Positions 18,702 through 27,502 of a DNA stretch of 64,000 nt are shown in pieces. Every line of letters starts with the position of its first letter. The first letter of the stretch is position 1. The translations under genes were made by a program, and so were the position numbers. The DNA is from Chengkuizengella sediminis. GTDB lineage: Bacteria > Bacillota > Bacilli > Paenibacillales > KCTC-33759. The stretch is taken from positions 310,001 to 374,000 of the forward strand of contig NZ_SIJC01000003.1 of NCBI RefSeq assembly GCF_010078385.1, in the 5' to 3' direction. Below the pieces are notes generated by a model. That model was not told the DNA's origin. It saw only the letters and a program-made list of their open reading frames with translations, and ran no database searches.

Positions 18702-18864
18702 GAACAAAATGGTAGCACTCATATTCGCTCCACGTGCGCGCCCCGCAAAAGTCACTCACATGAGCAGCACTTCCATTGTTCGGTAGTTTCAAGTGGAGAA
18801 CATACTTGTTAGTTTTTTCTTTGAAGTATTAGTGGCTTACTATACTGGGGCAATTGAGAAGAGA
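18702..18864. repeat. 160-bp tandem repeat, copy 3 (163 bp)
   Basis: This copy has a 3-base insertion (GAGCAGCAC for GAGCAC) and a few substitutions (CTCCACGTG, GCGCGCC). Similarity fades after about 18850, just before the stop of the minus-strand YetF gene at 18871. Confidence 0.8.
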
Positions 18865-18870
18865 TGTAAG

Positions 18871-19563
18871 TCATTTCGCAGTGGATTGTTTCATAGGCAA
18901 AACAAATAGACCTTCGTCCTGCTGCCACTCTGCATAAAATATATCCTCAACTCTTTTGATGTTTATTTTCACCAATTCATTTTGCAACCAAGTTTCATCA
19001 AAACCACTCGCTGTTAAATTATCTAACAACACTTCCCCATCAATAATAAAAGTTACTGCCAGATAAGTTGGGCGTGGATGCATGTCTAAATCTTGCTGTG
19101 TAGTAGTTGAATATAATGATTTCTTAAGAACTGAAAGTGTACCGTTTGATTCTAACAAAGCAAATTCTACTTCATGTACTGAAAAAGTATCTTTTTGACG
19201 TAATAATGTTTGTAACTGGTTGATGCTCATTTTATTTTTTCTTAGCTCATTTCGATCAATAATACCATTATGGATTACAATGGAAGGGTTGCCTTCTAGG
19301 AAACCGCGAAGTTTTAAAAATTTTATTTCTAACATTTCCGCTATGTACATTAATAAACCCCAAACAAAAACTGCAAATAAAATATAACCAAAACCAATGT
19401 CCTCATCATATATTGCATTCCCTACAAGTTCACCCAACACTAAGGCTGATATGAATTCAAATGGGGTAACTTGATTTATTGAGGTTTTTCCTAAAACTTT
19501 TGTCATTAAAAAAAGGAGGATAAATCCAATGAATAACTCCACACTAATATCTACAAAATTCAT
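18871..19563 (-). CDS. YetF/DUF421-family membrane protein
   Basis: A 230-residue protein with three N-terminal membrane helices (about 5-22, 33-52 and 58-78) and a cytoplasmic C-terminal domain, the architecture of the DUF421/YetF family. The conserved segment GKTSINQVTPFEFISALVLG is present, as is the RKNKMSINQLQTLLRQKD region of the first soluble subdomain. Family members help spore resistance or germination in Bacillus, but the biochemical role is unknown. It overlaps the upstream gene by four bases (ATGA) and ends a three-gene operon. Confidence 0.9.
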   Translation of the reverse strand: MNFVDISVELFIGFILLFLMTKVLGKTSINQVTPFEFISALVLGELVGNAIYDEDIGFGYILFAVFVWGLLMYIAEMLEIKFLKLRGFLEGNPSIVIHNGIIDRNELRKNKMSINQLQTLLRQKDTFSVHEVEFALLESNGTLSVLKKSLYSTTTQQDLDMHPRPTYLAVTFIIDGEVLLDNLTASGFDETWLQNELVKINIKRVEDIFYAEWQQDEGLFVLPMKQSTAK

Positions 19564-19865
19564 AGAATCCTCATTCTTTCAATCTGTCTTTTAGTTTCCT
19601 CTGTTCCTAATGCATGAACTTTTTTATAAATACCAGCTAATACTTCATCATAGTCATCATTTTCTTGATCATTATGATATGCCATCGCTGGTATAAAAGA
19701 CCTTATAAAAGTAGTGTGCTCTGCATCTTCTCTAAAATTAAATAGTTCTTCAAGCTCTGTAAGTTCTTTATTTGATGCATATATTTCAAACTCATAGGAA
19801 GCCGCCGTTTGTTCTTCTAGTATGGTGCCTGCCTGCACTGAAACGTAATATTTTTGCCTTTCCAT
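19560..19865 (-). CDS. Small conserved hypothetical protein in the yetF operon
   Basis: A 101-residue soluble acidic protein starting MERQKYYVSVQAGTIL. I chose ATG 19865 because GAGGGGAG precedes it; a TTG at 19886 is less likely. I recall similar small proteins in many Bacillales, sometimes mislabelled hydrolase/acyltransferase, but no catalytic motif is visible. It starts 24 bases after the 77-residue membrane protein gene and overlaps the YetF gene, so the three are translated together. Confidence 0.75.
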   Translation of the reverse strand: MERQKYYVSVQAGTILEEQTAASYEFEIYASNKELTELEELFNFREDAEHTTFIRSFIPAMAYHNDQENDDYDEVLAGIYKKVHALGTEETKRQIERMRIL

Positions 19866-19889
19866 AATTAAGATAACTCCCCTCAAGTT

Positions 19890-20123
19890 TTATTTAAGTA
19901 CATAAATGTAAAAGAAATAAGCACCAACTAGCATTAAAAGTGTAATAATTACATAACTAAGAAGAACTGGATTTAAAATAACTGGATGTTTAGTAGATGT
20001 TCCATTTTGATCTTCAGTTCTTTGTTCCTGAGCTAATCTAAATGTATAAATTAACGAACCAATACCGATGATCACAATAAGGACCAACCCAATATTGATG
20101 TAAGTACTGTACATACCATTCAT
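19890..20123 (-). CDS. Small two-helix membrane protein in the yetF operon
   Basis: A 77-residue protein with membrane helices at about 8-27 and 52-75 joined by a polar loop (QEQRTEDQNGTSTKHP). The start follows a strong AAAAGGAGGGAAAAAAC. It is first in the operon with the 101-residue protein and YetF. It may be a partner of YetF in the membrane, which is inferred only from position. Confidence 0.75.
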   Translation of the reverse strand: MNGMYSTYINIGLVLIVIIGIGSLIYTFRLAQEQRTEDQNGTSTKHPVILNPVLLSYVIITLLMLVGAYFFYIYVLK

Positions 20124-20202
20124 GTTTTTTCCCTCCTTTTTACACCCTTATGATTTCCCTTTTTGGGAATTCTTATTAGTCTTATAACAAAAATATTAGA
20201 CA

Positions 20203-20236
20203 CAAAAAAGCTCTTGATCATATATCAAGAGCTACA
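20203..20236 (-). terminator. Terminator of ytoQ
   Basis: A perfect 10-bp stem (AGCTCTTGAT at 20209-20218 with ATCAAGAGCT at 20224-20233) has a 5-nt loop. On the minus strand it is followed by TTTTTTGTG. Confidence 0.85.
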
Positions 20237-20278
20237 AAATTATTTCTAATCCCACTATTCAATCTTCATTAATCTAGT

Positions 20279-20722
20279 TTATTCCAATATGTACGCCAAT
20301 GCTTCCACAGCTTGATCTAACGTTTCCACAACTACTTGGGATTTATTAGATAATTCTTTTAACGCATGATGGAATTCTTCAGGACGAACTAGAATAACCG
20401 GTTTGCCCATTTGAATCGCTGTGGCAGCATCCATTGCAGTGTTCCACTGTTTATATTTAGGACCAAATAATGCTATAACTACATCTGCTTTGTTCATTAA
20501 TACAGTAGTCCTGAGGTTGTTCATTTGAGAAGCCGCTTCATCTCGATAAATCGCATTCGGTTGTGTTCCTTTGATCAATTCTCCTATTTCATCAGATCGA
20601 TCATGTTTTTCCTGTGGTCCAACGGTTTGTATGGAAAGTTTCTTTTCTTTAATTTTCCCTCTAATATTTTCTCTCCAATCATCATGAATTTGACCTGCTA
20701 AATAAACGATAAGTTCCATCAT
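20279..20722 (-). CDS. ytoQ: YtoQ-family protein
   Basis: A 147-residue cytoplasmic protein matching the YtoQ family by its N-terminus (MELIVYLAGQIHDDWRENI), PQEKHDRSDEIGE and VLMNKADVVIALFGPKY. The fold is expected to resemble nucleoside 2-deoxyribosyltransferases, with a conserved aspartate/glutamate cluster. No activity is established. The start follows AAAGGAGTGAATTT. It is a single gene with its own terminator. Confidence 0.88.
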   Translation of the reverse strand: MMELIVYLAGQIHDDWRENIRGKIKEKKLSIQTVGPQEKHDRSDEIGELIKGTQPNAIYRDEAASQMNNLRTTVLMNKADVVIALFGPKYKQWNTAMDAATAIQMGKPVILVRPEEFHHALKELSNKSQVVVETLDQAVEALAYILE

Positions 20723-20972
20723 AAATTCACTCCTTTAAAATAATCTATTCTATAATAGGTAGTTTTCACTCTGTGAGGATATTCAACCAAAATTAGTTTT
20801 TGAAAATTTCACTTGCCAAGTGATCCAAACTAAGTATATCATAAGTTAAATTTCAAACCTTTTTACGAGGTTCAATAAGCCTTTATACAAGTTATGAACT
20901 CTTCACTAGAATAAAGGATTTAACAACTATTTGTCGAAATATGCATGGAAGATCATGAAAGGAGCAATCATC

Positions 20973-21902
20973 ATGGCTTTTGAAATTCGTCCATATCCAG
21001 AATGGTCATGGTCACAATCACGCGATCAAATTTTTAAGGATTGCCAAAGAAAATATTACTACCATTATTATGGTTCACATAACGGTTGGTTAAGAGATGC
21101 GTCTGAAGGTCAGCGCACTGTGTATCGTTTAAAACAAATTACAAACCTTTATATGATGTTAGGTGATGGTGTTCATCTGATGGCAGAGGCTTCTTTAAAA
21201 CAGTGGCAACTTGAAAAATCCATGCCTGAGCATAAAGAAATCACTGAAGATGTTCGATTTCACTTGAATCAAGCTTATAAAGATTCACTAGACATCACAA
21301 GATGGAAGATGGCACCGAAAAAACTAAAAATGTTACATGAGTTATACTACGGAGATAAACTACCGCCAAAACGAGTAGAACAAATTAAAGAGCGCCTAAA
21401 ACTATGTATAACGAACTTTTTTGAAAGTGAAACGATACAAGATATTTTACAAGATCAAGATATGAAAATAATAGAAATCGAGGAACTAAACACCTTTCTC
21501 ATCAACGGACAGAAAATTTATGTTAAATTAGATTTTTTATTTAAAAAACGAAACCGTTGGATCATCGCCGATTGGAAAACTGGAAACGAATCTGAGGAAA
21601 ACAAAAATCAACTTTTGTTATATGCCTTATTTCTACATGATAAATATAATGTACCTTTTGAACAGATGGAAATTAGGTTAGAATACTTATTATCTGGAAA
21701 AAGTGCAAAGATTACAATCGATGAAACTGGGCTTAATCAACTTAAGGTTGACATTGTAGAGAGTATGGATCAAATGAAAAAATGTTTAGAGGATCCTGAA
21801 ATAAATAAACCTCTACCTATCTCACGATTTGCAACAAACCCTAGTAAACGAAATTGTTGGGGCTGCAACTTTAGAGAAAGTTGTGATGAAATAGCTAACT
21901 AA
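20973..21902 (+). CDS. Stand-alone Cas4/RecB-like PD-(D/E)XK nuclease with an iron-sulfur cysteine set
   Basis: A 309-residue protein. The nuclease core shows an upstream His (GDGVHLM, His68), Asp187 (VKLDFLF), the ADWKTG motif (Asp200, Lys202) and the downstream Q...Y pair (Gln213, Tyr217), the RecB/Cas4 arrangement. One Cys near the N-terminus (Cys24 in DCQRKYYY) and three near the C-terminus (Cys295, Cys298 and Cys304) match the 1+3 pattern that binds a 4Fe-4S cluster in Cas4 and AddB. I chose ATG 20973 because AAAGGAGCAATCATC precedes it. No cas gene or CRISPR lies nearby, so this is a solitary nuclease, probably acting on DNA ends or single strands. Confidence 0.85.
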   Translation: MAFEIRPYPEWSWSQSRDQIFKDCQRKYYYHYYGSHNGWLRDASEGQRTVYRLKQITNLYMMLGDGVHLMAEASLKQWQLEKSMPEHKEITEDVRFHLNQAYKDSLDITRWKMAPKKLKMLHELYYGDKLPPKRVEQIKERLKLCITNFFESETIQDILQDQDMKIIEIEELNTFLINGQKIYVKLDFLFKKRNRWIIADWKTGNESEENKNQLLLYALFLHDKYNVPFEQMEIRLEYLLSGKSAKITIDETGLNQLKVDIVESMDQMKKCLEDPEINKPLPISRFATNPSKRNCWGCNFRESCDEIAN

Positions 21903-21945
21903 TGTACTAGGTGTCAATGATTAAATTTAAATGAACTGTTGTAGT

Positions 21946-21982
21946 AAACCGTAGGCAAATACAACACCTGCGGTTTCTTTCA
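21946..21982 (+). terminator. Terminator of the Cas4-like gene
   Basis: AAACCGTAGG (21946-21955) pairs with CCTGCGGTTT (21967-21976) with one G-U pair, followed by CTTTCATT. It separates the nuclease gene from ilvA. Confidence 0.7.
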
Positions 21983-22037
21983 TTAAAAATACAGAACTTA
22001 TCTTTTGCATAATTTTTAAATATACAAGGAGGAAACC

Positions 22038-23285
22038 ATGCAAAGCATTCAGATCCAAGACATTATTCATGCTAGTCGGGTGCTTAATCCCGTCATCACA
22101 ACTACCCCACTACAATATAATGAACTGTTATCTCAGATGTATGACTGTAATGTTTATTTAAAACGGGAGGATTTACAAGTCGTTCGTTCTTTTAAAATTA
22201 GAGGGGCCTATCTTGCGATACAAAGTTTATCTAAAGAGGTTCGTGAACGAGGTGTTGTATGTGCCAGTGCTGGAAATCATGCGCAAGGAGTTGCATATTC
22301 CTGTAACCGATTAGGTATCCAAGGGAAAATATTTATGCCTTCCACTACGCCAAAGCAGAAAATCTCTCAAGTAAAATTATTTGGAAAAGAGTATGTAGAG
22401 GTCATTATGACAGGTGATACTTATGATGATGCCTACACGACAGCGATACAATATAGTAATGAAAAAGAAATGGCCTTTATCCACCCTTTTGATGATCCCC
22501 TTACTGTTATCGGACAAGGAACGATCGGAATGGAAATTATGAATCAAACTTCCGAAAATATTGATCATGTATTTGTCACTATAGGTGGTGGTGGATTAGC
22601 TGCAGGAACAGGTAGTTATATTAAAAGTGTTAGTCCCGACACGAAAATCATTGGGGTTGAACCTGAAGGCGCACCTGCAATGAAACAATCAATTGAACAA
22701 GATCAAATCGTCACCCTTGAGAAGATTGACAAATTTGTTGACGGTGCTGCGGTTCAAAAAGTTGGAAAGATTACATTTGAACTTTGTAAACAGCTTGTAG
22801 ACGATATTGTACTCATCCCAGAAGGGAAAGCATGTACTACCATTTTACAGATGTATAATAATAATGCGATTGTCATTGAACCTGCTGGAGCATTACCGAT
22901 TACAGCATTAGATCTGTATAAAGACGAAATCAAAGGAAAAAATGTCGTATGTGTTATTAGTGGTGGGAATAACGATATTGATCGCATGCAGGATATTAAA
23001 GAACGTTCCCTTATATATGAAGGGTTAAGACATTACTTTATTATTAACTTTCCACAAAGGTCTGGTGCATTAAGAGAATTCCTAGATGATGTGTTAGGTA
23101 AAGATGATGATATTATTCAATTTGAATATACGAAAAAAAATAACCGAGAAAATGGACCCGCACTCGTAGGTATTGAGTTAAAACATCGTGAAGATTATGA
23201 TGCACTCATTCAACGTCTATCAGAAAGAGATTTTAAATATATTGAAATTAATAAGGATGAGAAGTTGTTTAATTTGTTGATATAA
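22038..23285 (+). CDS. ilvA: Threonine dehydratase (isoleucine biosynthesis)
   Basis: This 415-residue PLP enzyme deaminates threonine to 2-oxobutyrate, the first step toward isoleucine. The PLP lysine is Lys53 in SFKIRGAY. SAGNHAQGVAYSC and the phosphate-binding GGGGLAAG are in place. The C-terminal regulatory domain (about 325-415, RHYFIINFPQRSGALREFLD) is a single short ACT-like domain, as in Bacillus IlvA, so feedback inhibition is expected. The start follows AAGGAGGAAACC. The upstream gap holds only the terminator of the previous gene; I see no T-box. Confidence 0.93.
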   Translation: MQSIQIQDIIHASRVLNPVITTTPLQYNELLSQMYDCNVYLKREDLQVVRSFKIRGAYLAIQSLSKEVRERGVVCASAGNHAQGVAYSCNRLGIQGKIFMPSTTPKQKISQVKLFGKEYVEVIMTGDTYDDAYTTAIQYSNEKEMAFIHPFDDPLTVIGQGTIGMEIMNQTSENIDHVFVTIGGGGLAAGTGSYIKSVSPDTKIIGVEPEGAPAMKQSIEQDQIVTLEKIDKFVDGAAVQKVGKITFELCKQLVDDIVLIPEGKACTTILQMYNNNAIVIEPAGALPITALDLYKDEIKGKNVVCVISGGNNDIDRMQDIKERSLIYEGLRHYFIINFPQRSGALREFLDDVLGKDDDIIQFEYTKKNNRENGPALVGIELKHREDYDALIQRLSERDFKYIEINKDEKLFNLLI

Positions 23286-23302
23286 TTGTAAACTTTAAAT
23301 AC

Positions 23303-23347
23303 AAAAAATAGCTATTACAAATTCATTTTTGTGAATAGCTATTTTTT
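23303..23347 (+). terminator. Terminator of ilvA
   Basis: AAAAATAGCTATT and AATAGCTATTTTTT form a long stem with one bulge around an AATTCATTT loop, ending in six T residues. Confidence 0.8.
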
Positions 23348-23348
23348 C

Positions 23349-23386
23349 AAACCGTCCCCGCAATGATACTGCAAAGGACGGTTTTT
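23349..23386. terminator. Second hairpin between ilvA and the SLH protein gene
   Basis: AAACCGTCC (23349-23357) pairs with GGACGGTTT (23376-23384), with an inner GCA/TGC stem. It is followed by TT on the plus strand. On the minus strand the stem is followed by GAAAAAATAG, so it is a weaker terminator for the SLH gene ending at 23402. Confidence 0.6.
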
Positions 23387-23401
23387 ACTACTAGAGATTA
23401 A

Positions 23402-26383
23402 TTAATCCATAAAATCTACAAACTGTAAGAAACGCGCAATCATTACAGCTACTTCAGCTCTAGTTGCATTAGCTGATGGTGCAATCGTATTCTCCGTTTT
23501 ACCACCAATAATGCCTGTCTGTGTCATTACTTCTAATTCTTCTTTTGCCCAGTCACTTATTTCTGCATAATCCGAAAACTTATTTTTTGCAATCAAACTT
23601 TGATTTAACTTCGACTCATCAAAGCGTACTAATTCCATAGCTCGATAAATCATAGTTGCTGCTTGTTCACGTGTAATCAAATCACTTGGTTTAAAGGTAT
23701 TATCATTGTAACCTTTAATAATTCCAGCTTCTACAGCTGCATTCAGCTCGTTTACAAACCATTCCGTTCCTTCTACATCTGTAAAGATACTTGAGTAGTT
23801 TTTGTTAGATTTCAAATCTAAGCTTCTAACCAACATCGCTGCTAATTGTGCACGTGTGGTTACCTCATTTGGTGCAAACTTAGTTTCACTAACCCCATTC
23901 ACAATATATTTACTTGCTAATTTTTCGATGGTTGTTTGATACCAGCCCTCGCTGTCTTCAAAGGTTACCTTATTTTCTACAATCACATACATACTATTGG
24001 AATTGCTTTTAATAATCGCTTCATTTCCATCAAATATCGTTGGAATCGGCGAGAAGGTTCCATCTTCATTTAGACGAACTGCAATGGAACGATTAGGATC
24101 AAATCTCTTCTCACCAATAATCACACGTTCTACATATTGACCAAAGTGTTCTACTTCTATAGTTTCATCTCCTGAACTGACTTCAATATGAAAATCATAT
24201 ACATCTGATGCTAAATCTAATTCATTTTGCTCTTCAGTTAAATTAGTATCTTTCAATTTATTGATTTGAATAGATATTTCTAATTCGTCTGAAGATACTC
24301 CTAATTTCTTAGCCGTATCATCAAGATCTATTTCTTCTACAGGAAGTCGATAAGCAACTTCATCTGTCACAATTTCGATTACGGTTTCATCATTGTTATC
24401 TGTTACTGCATTAATACTTTCAGAGCTCAACTGAATGTCTACTGTATCTGTTTCAACTGTTGATAAATCTATAATAAGTTGATCTACTTCTTCTGCTTTT
24501 TTTAATGCTTTGGTTATGGTTTTATCATCTACTTCAACTATTGTTTTGATTGTGCCGTCAGATTGATCTTCTGTTTTCACATCATTTACATCAACTTCTA
24601 CACTTTTAGGTTCGTTTGATTCTTCTTGTTGTTCGGTTGACTCGAGTTCTTCTTCATCAACTTGAGGTGGTGGGGTTCCTCCACTTGGAGAAGTGCTACC
24701 GGTACCTCCACTTGGAGTTCCACCGTCTGAGTTTCCACCACTATTACCTCCACTCGGAGGAGTTGTGCCACCTGAGTTTCCATCGTCTCCATCATCTTCT
24801 TTATCTTTTAATGTAACTGACACTTCATTTGAAGGTATACCCTCGCCAACATCGTTTAATGCCGTAACTATATAGTAATAGGTTATACCATCTATAACAT
24901 CGGAATCTATAAAATGAGTAGTCCCAATATTACCTTCAGCATTTATTATCATTTCACTCTTATCCATTTCAGCAATATCTATAAATGGTCCACCCTTTGA
25001 TTCTGAACGTTTTACCACATGACCAGTAGGTGCATTACTGTTTAAATTAGATTCCCAAGTTAGTTCTACTTCTCCTTCTGATGCTATAACTTCCAGGTTC
25101 GTAGGAGGACTTGATGTCCCCCAAGTATCAATTTCAAACCACTCTGACTTTTGTATTGGCTCTTGATTAGGAAGATTTATCGTTACATTGTATTCATAAT
25201 TTCCTGGTGTTAAGTTAGAATAAAGAAATTCATATCTAGTTTCAGCTGGACCCATAAATACAATTTCTTTGTTTACATTTTTTATTTCTATATTATATGA
25301 GATAGCAGACTCAGACTCACCATTATTACTAAAAATTACATTTTGAAGGTTAAATTCTCCACTCATTAATTGATGTTCAAACCTAACTTCTTCAGGAAAA
25401 TATCCAAATGATACATCTAAATCAACTGAATCAGTTAAATATAAGTCAGTATCTTCCATTACATCGATCTTTTGAACCCATATCCACTCATAGTCTCCCT
25501 CTCCTACATATATTTCAAACTTAACACTATCAGGTGTCATTAAGATTGTATTTTCCTCAAAGTAAGTATAACTTGATGCTAAATAGTCTTCTATTAACAG
25601 AGAGCTTATCTCTAATGGCTGGCCATTTTTAAGAAAAGATACTTTAACTGCTTCTCCTAGTTCATTATCAAAATTAATTGGAGATTGAAACTCATTCAAG
25701 TTAATTTTTTTAGAAAGATGAATTCTCTGAAGCTTATTCTCATCTATCTCTTTTTTAGCGATATATTTCAAATGTACTTCCGACATATCTGTAGGCAACC
25801 ATAATGTAACCCCAGATTCATTAAATTGAAATTCATTAATATTAAATGTAAAAATACTATCCGGAATGACTGTCAATCTATGATTAATAAAATCATCATT
25901 AGATTCAATTTGAAGTTCAGTCACTTCTGATTCATCTATATTAATCTCATCTAAATCAATGATCTCCTGCCCTGTTAAGTTAGCTTGATATAAAAAAATG
26001 ATATTTTCATGAGCCGCATTTCTTATAGTAAAAGCCATTTCTAAAAAATAACTTTCATTTGATTCTATATTAATATCCTCAAGCTGTTCTAACGTCGAAA
26101 ACCATTCCCAATCAGCTCCAGACTCATTTGCTCTATATATCGTACCTCTATTAAATAAGATATAAGATTCAAACCCATCTGGTAAATAAAACGTAATATT
26201 TCCTAAAATATAAGTGTTAAGGGCTTCTATTTCATTTTCAAAGACTTCTTGATTTAGAGATTCACCCACAACTTCTTCAATAATCTCCCCTTGAGCCTGC
26301 ACATTAACCAAAGGAACCACCGAAGAAAAAATAAGTAAAAAAGATAATAATGGCACTAATATGTACCTGTTGCTGTTTCTCAT
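23402..26383 (-). CDS. Large secreted protein with a fibronectin type III domain and three C-terminal SLH domains
   Basis: A 993-residue surface protein. A signal peptide (about 1-31) leads to a long beta-rich region (about 40-430) that I do not recognise. A fibronectin type III domain follows (about 428-530, PPTNLEVIASEGEVELTWES). Next is a low-complexity Gly/Ser/Pro/Thr linker (about 530-570), a second beta-rich region (about 590-805), and three SLH domains (about 815-993) with the motifs TRAQLAAML, TREQAATMI and TRAEVAVMI. SLH domains bind pyruvylated secondary wall polymer, so the protein is held on the cell wall. It stands alone between ilvA and a BrkB gene. The role may be adhesion or cell-surface assembly. 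Confidence 0.9.
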   Translation of the reverse strand: MRNSNRYILVPLLSFLLIFSSVVPLVNVQAQGEIIEEVVGESLNQEVFENEIEALNTYILGNITFYLPDGFESYILFNRGTIYRANESGADWEWFSTLEQLEDINIESNESYFLEMAFTIRNAAHENIIFLYQANLTGQEIIDLDEINIDESEVTELQIESNDDFINHRLTVIPDSIFTFNINEFQFNESGVTLWLPTDMSEVHLKYIAKKEIDENKLQRIHLSKKINLNEFQSPINFDNELGEAVKVSFLKNGQPLEISSLLIEDYLASSYTYFEENTILMTPDSVKFEIYVGEGDYEWIWVQKIDVMEDTDLYLTDSVDLDVSFGYFPEEVRFEHQLMSGEFNLQNVIFSNNGESESAISYNIEIKNVNKEIVFMGPAETRYEFLYSNLTPGNYEYNVTINLPNQEPIQKSEWFEIDTWGTSSPPTNLEVIASEGEVELTWESNLNSNAPTGHVVKRSESKGGPFIDIAEMDKSEMIINAEGNIGTTHFIDSDVIDGITYYYIVTALNDVGEGIPSNEVSVTLKDKEDDGDDGNSGGTTPPSGGNSGGNSDGGTPSGGTGSTSPSGGTPPPQVDEEELESTEQQEESNEPKSVEVDVNDVKTEDQSDGTIKTIVEVDDKTITKALKKAEEVDQLIIDLSTVETDTVDIQLSSESINAVTDNNDETVIEIVTDEVAYRLPVEEIDLDDTAKKLGVSSDELEISIQINKLKDTNLTEEQNELDLASDVYDFHIEVSSGDETIEVEHFGQYVERVIIGEKRFDPNRSIAVRLNEDGTFSPIPTIFDGNEAIIKSNSNSMYVIVENKVTFEDSEGWYQTTIEKLASKYIVNGVSETKFAPNEVTTRAQLAAMLVRSLDLKSNKNYSSIFTDVEGTEWFVNELNAAVEAGIIKGYNDNTFKPSDLITREQAATMIYRAMELVRFDESKLNQSLIAKNKFSDYAEISDWAKEELEVMTQTGIIGGKTENTIAPSANATRAEVAVMIARFLQFVDFMD

Positions 26384-26475
26384 GCTGTCAACTCCACCTT
26401 ATTAATATTGGACATTCAGTACATATTTTACTATAATCACATTTAAATTAACATGTATATAATACCAAGATGCCT

Positions 26476-27360
26476 TTATTTCTCCTTTTTTTGCTTAAAA
26501 GGCAGAATCAAATAATACCCAAAATGCTTGCAGTGCTCTCTCCTTCTTCCTTCGCGTAAATTTGTTAAAGCCGCATTGATCTCGCCACCAAGGATGATTG
26601 TAATATTAATAAGATACATCCAGATGAGTAAAGCAATGACTCCCCCAATACTTCCGTACGTTTTAGAAAAATTACCAAAATTATTTACGTAAATGGAAAA
26701 TAAAAGTGAGACTATAATTAAACCAACAGTTGTAAAAATGGTTCCGGGCAGAACCTCTCTATATTTTAATTTTCGATTTGGTGCACTATGATACAAAAAA
26801 ACAAAAACAAAGAAAATGACAATGAGCGGAATCAAATATTTCATCCAATCCCACACTGTTCCAAAATATAGTGGCAGCTCAAAAAAACTAAACACACGTT
26901 TACCTATCACTTCTCCAAAAACAAGCATAATAAATAAAAGTAACAGTACCAAAGCCAGATACAGCGTATATAAAATGGAAATGCCTCTGACGACTACATA
27001 GTGACGGTTTTCCGCTTCATCATAGGCCTTATTAATTCCACGAATAATTGCCATGACCCCTCTAGAGGCTGTCCATATTGTTGCAATTACTCCTAGAGAT
27101 AAGAGTGTTTCACTACGACTCGATACCGTCTCCGTAATCAGGTTTAAAATCATCTGATCTGTGTTCTCAGGTAGAAGTTCTTTAATCTCCTGTAGTACAT
27201 CCTCACTTGTAATAGTCGTGTATGAAAGTAATGTGATGAGAAAGATGAGGAAAGGAAAAAACGATAAAATCTGATAATAAGTTAACTGCGCAGCGATGGC
27301 ATTAACTTCATCGTCTTGAATTCTGCATATCATTTCGTTGAAGAATGGTTTGATTTTCAT
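26476..27360 (-). CDS. YihY/BrkB-family inner membrane protein
   Basis: A 294-residue protein with six predicted membrane helices, typical of the YihY/BrkB (formerly ribonuclease BN) family. The family signature AIAAQLTYYQILSFFPFLIF is near residue 20, and GRGVMAIIRG-like and GGVIALLIWMYLINITIILG segments follow. The latter ends in GGEINAAL, a conserved family motif. Despite the old name it is a membrane protein, not a nuclease. The function is unknown. It is a single gene upstream of the EPS region. Confidence 0.9.
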   Translation of the reverse strand: MKIKPFFNEMICRIQDDEVNAIAAQLTYYQILSFFPFLIFLITLLSYTTITSEDVLQEIKELLPENTDQMILNLITETVSSRSETLLSLGVIATIWTASRGVMAIIRGINKAYDEAENRHYVVVRGISILYTLYLALVLLLLFIMLVFGEVIGKRVFSFFELPLYFGTVWDWMKYLIPLIVIFFVFVFLYHSAPNRKLKYREVLPGTIFTTVGLIIVSLLFSIYVNNFGNFSKTYGSIGGVIALLIWMYLINITIILGGEINAALTNLREGRRREHCKHFGYYLILPFKQKKEK

Positions 27361-27502
27361 GTGTGTTCACTCCGGATATGATTGAAGTTGATATAGAAAT
27401 CAGTTCTATTTAAAAAATTGATGATTGTGTATTCAAAATGTAAAGCTATATGTTAGTATGTGGAATTTTAGGATTTTTTAACTATTCTTCGGTAGCTCAT
27501 AT

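Noticed and set aside
18630-18812. 60-residue plus-strand ORF within the tandem repeats
   Set aside because: It is an open stretch inside the repeat units, has no ribosome binding site and covers two copies of the repeat.
18382-18864. CRISPR array
   Set aside because: Three long repeats of about 160 bp sit directly end to end, with no unique spacers between short repeats.
20973-21902. Part of a CRISPR-Cas or AddAB system
   Set aside because: The motifs are Cas4/AddB-like, but no cas1, cas2, helicase or array is present nearby and the protein lacks helicase motifs.
21903-22037. T-box or attenuator before ilvA
   Set aside because: Only one hairpin is present, and it is placed as a terminator of the upstream gene. 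No T-box sequence could be seen.
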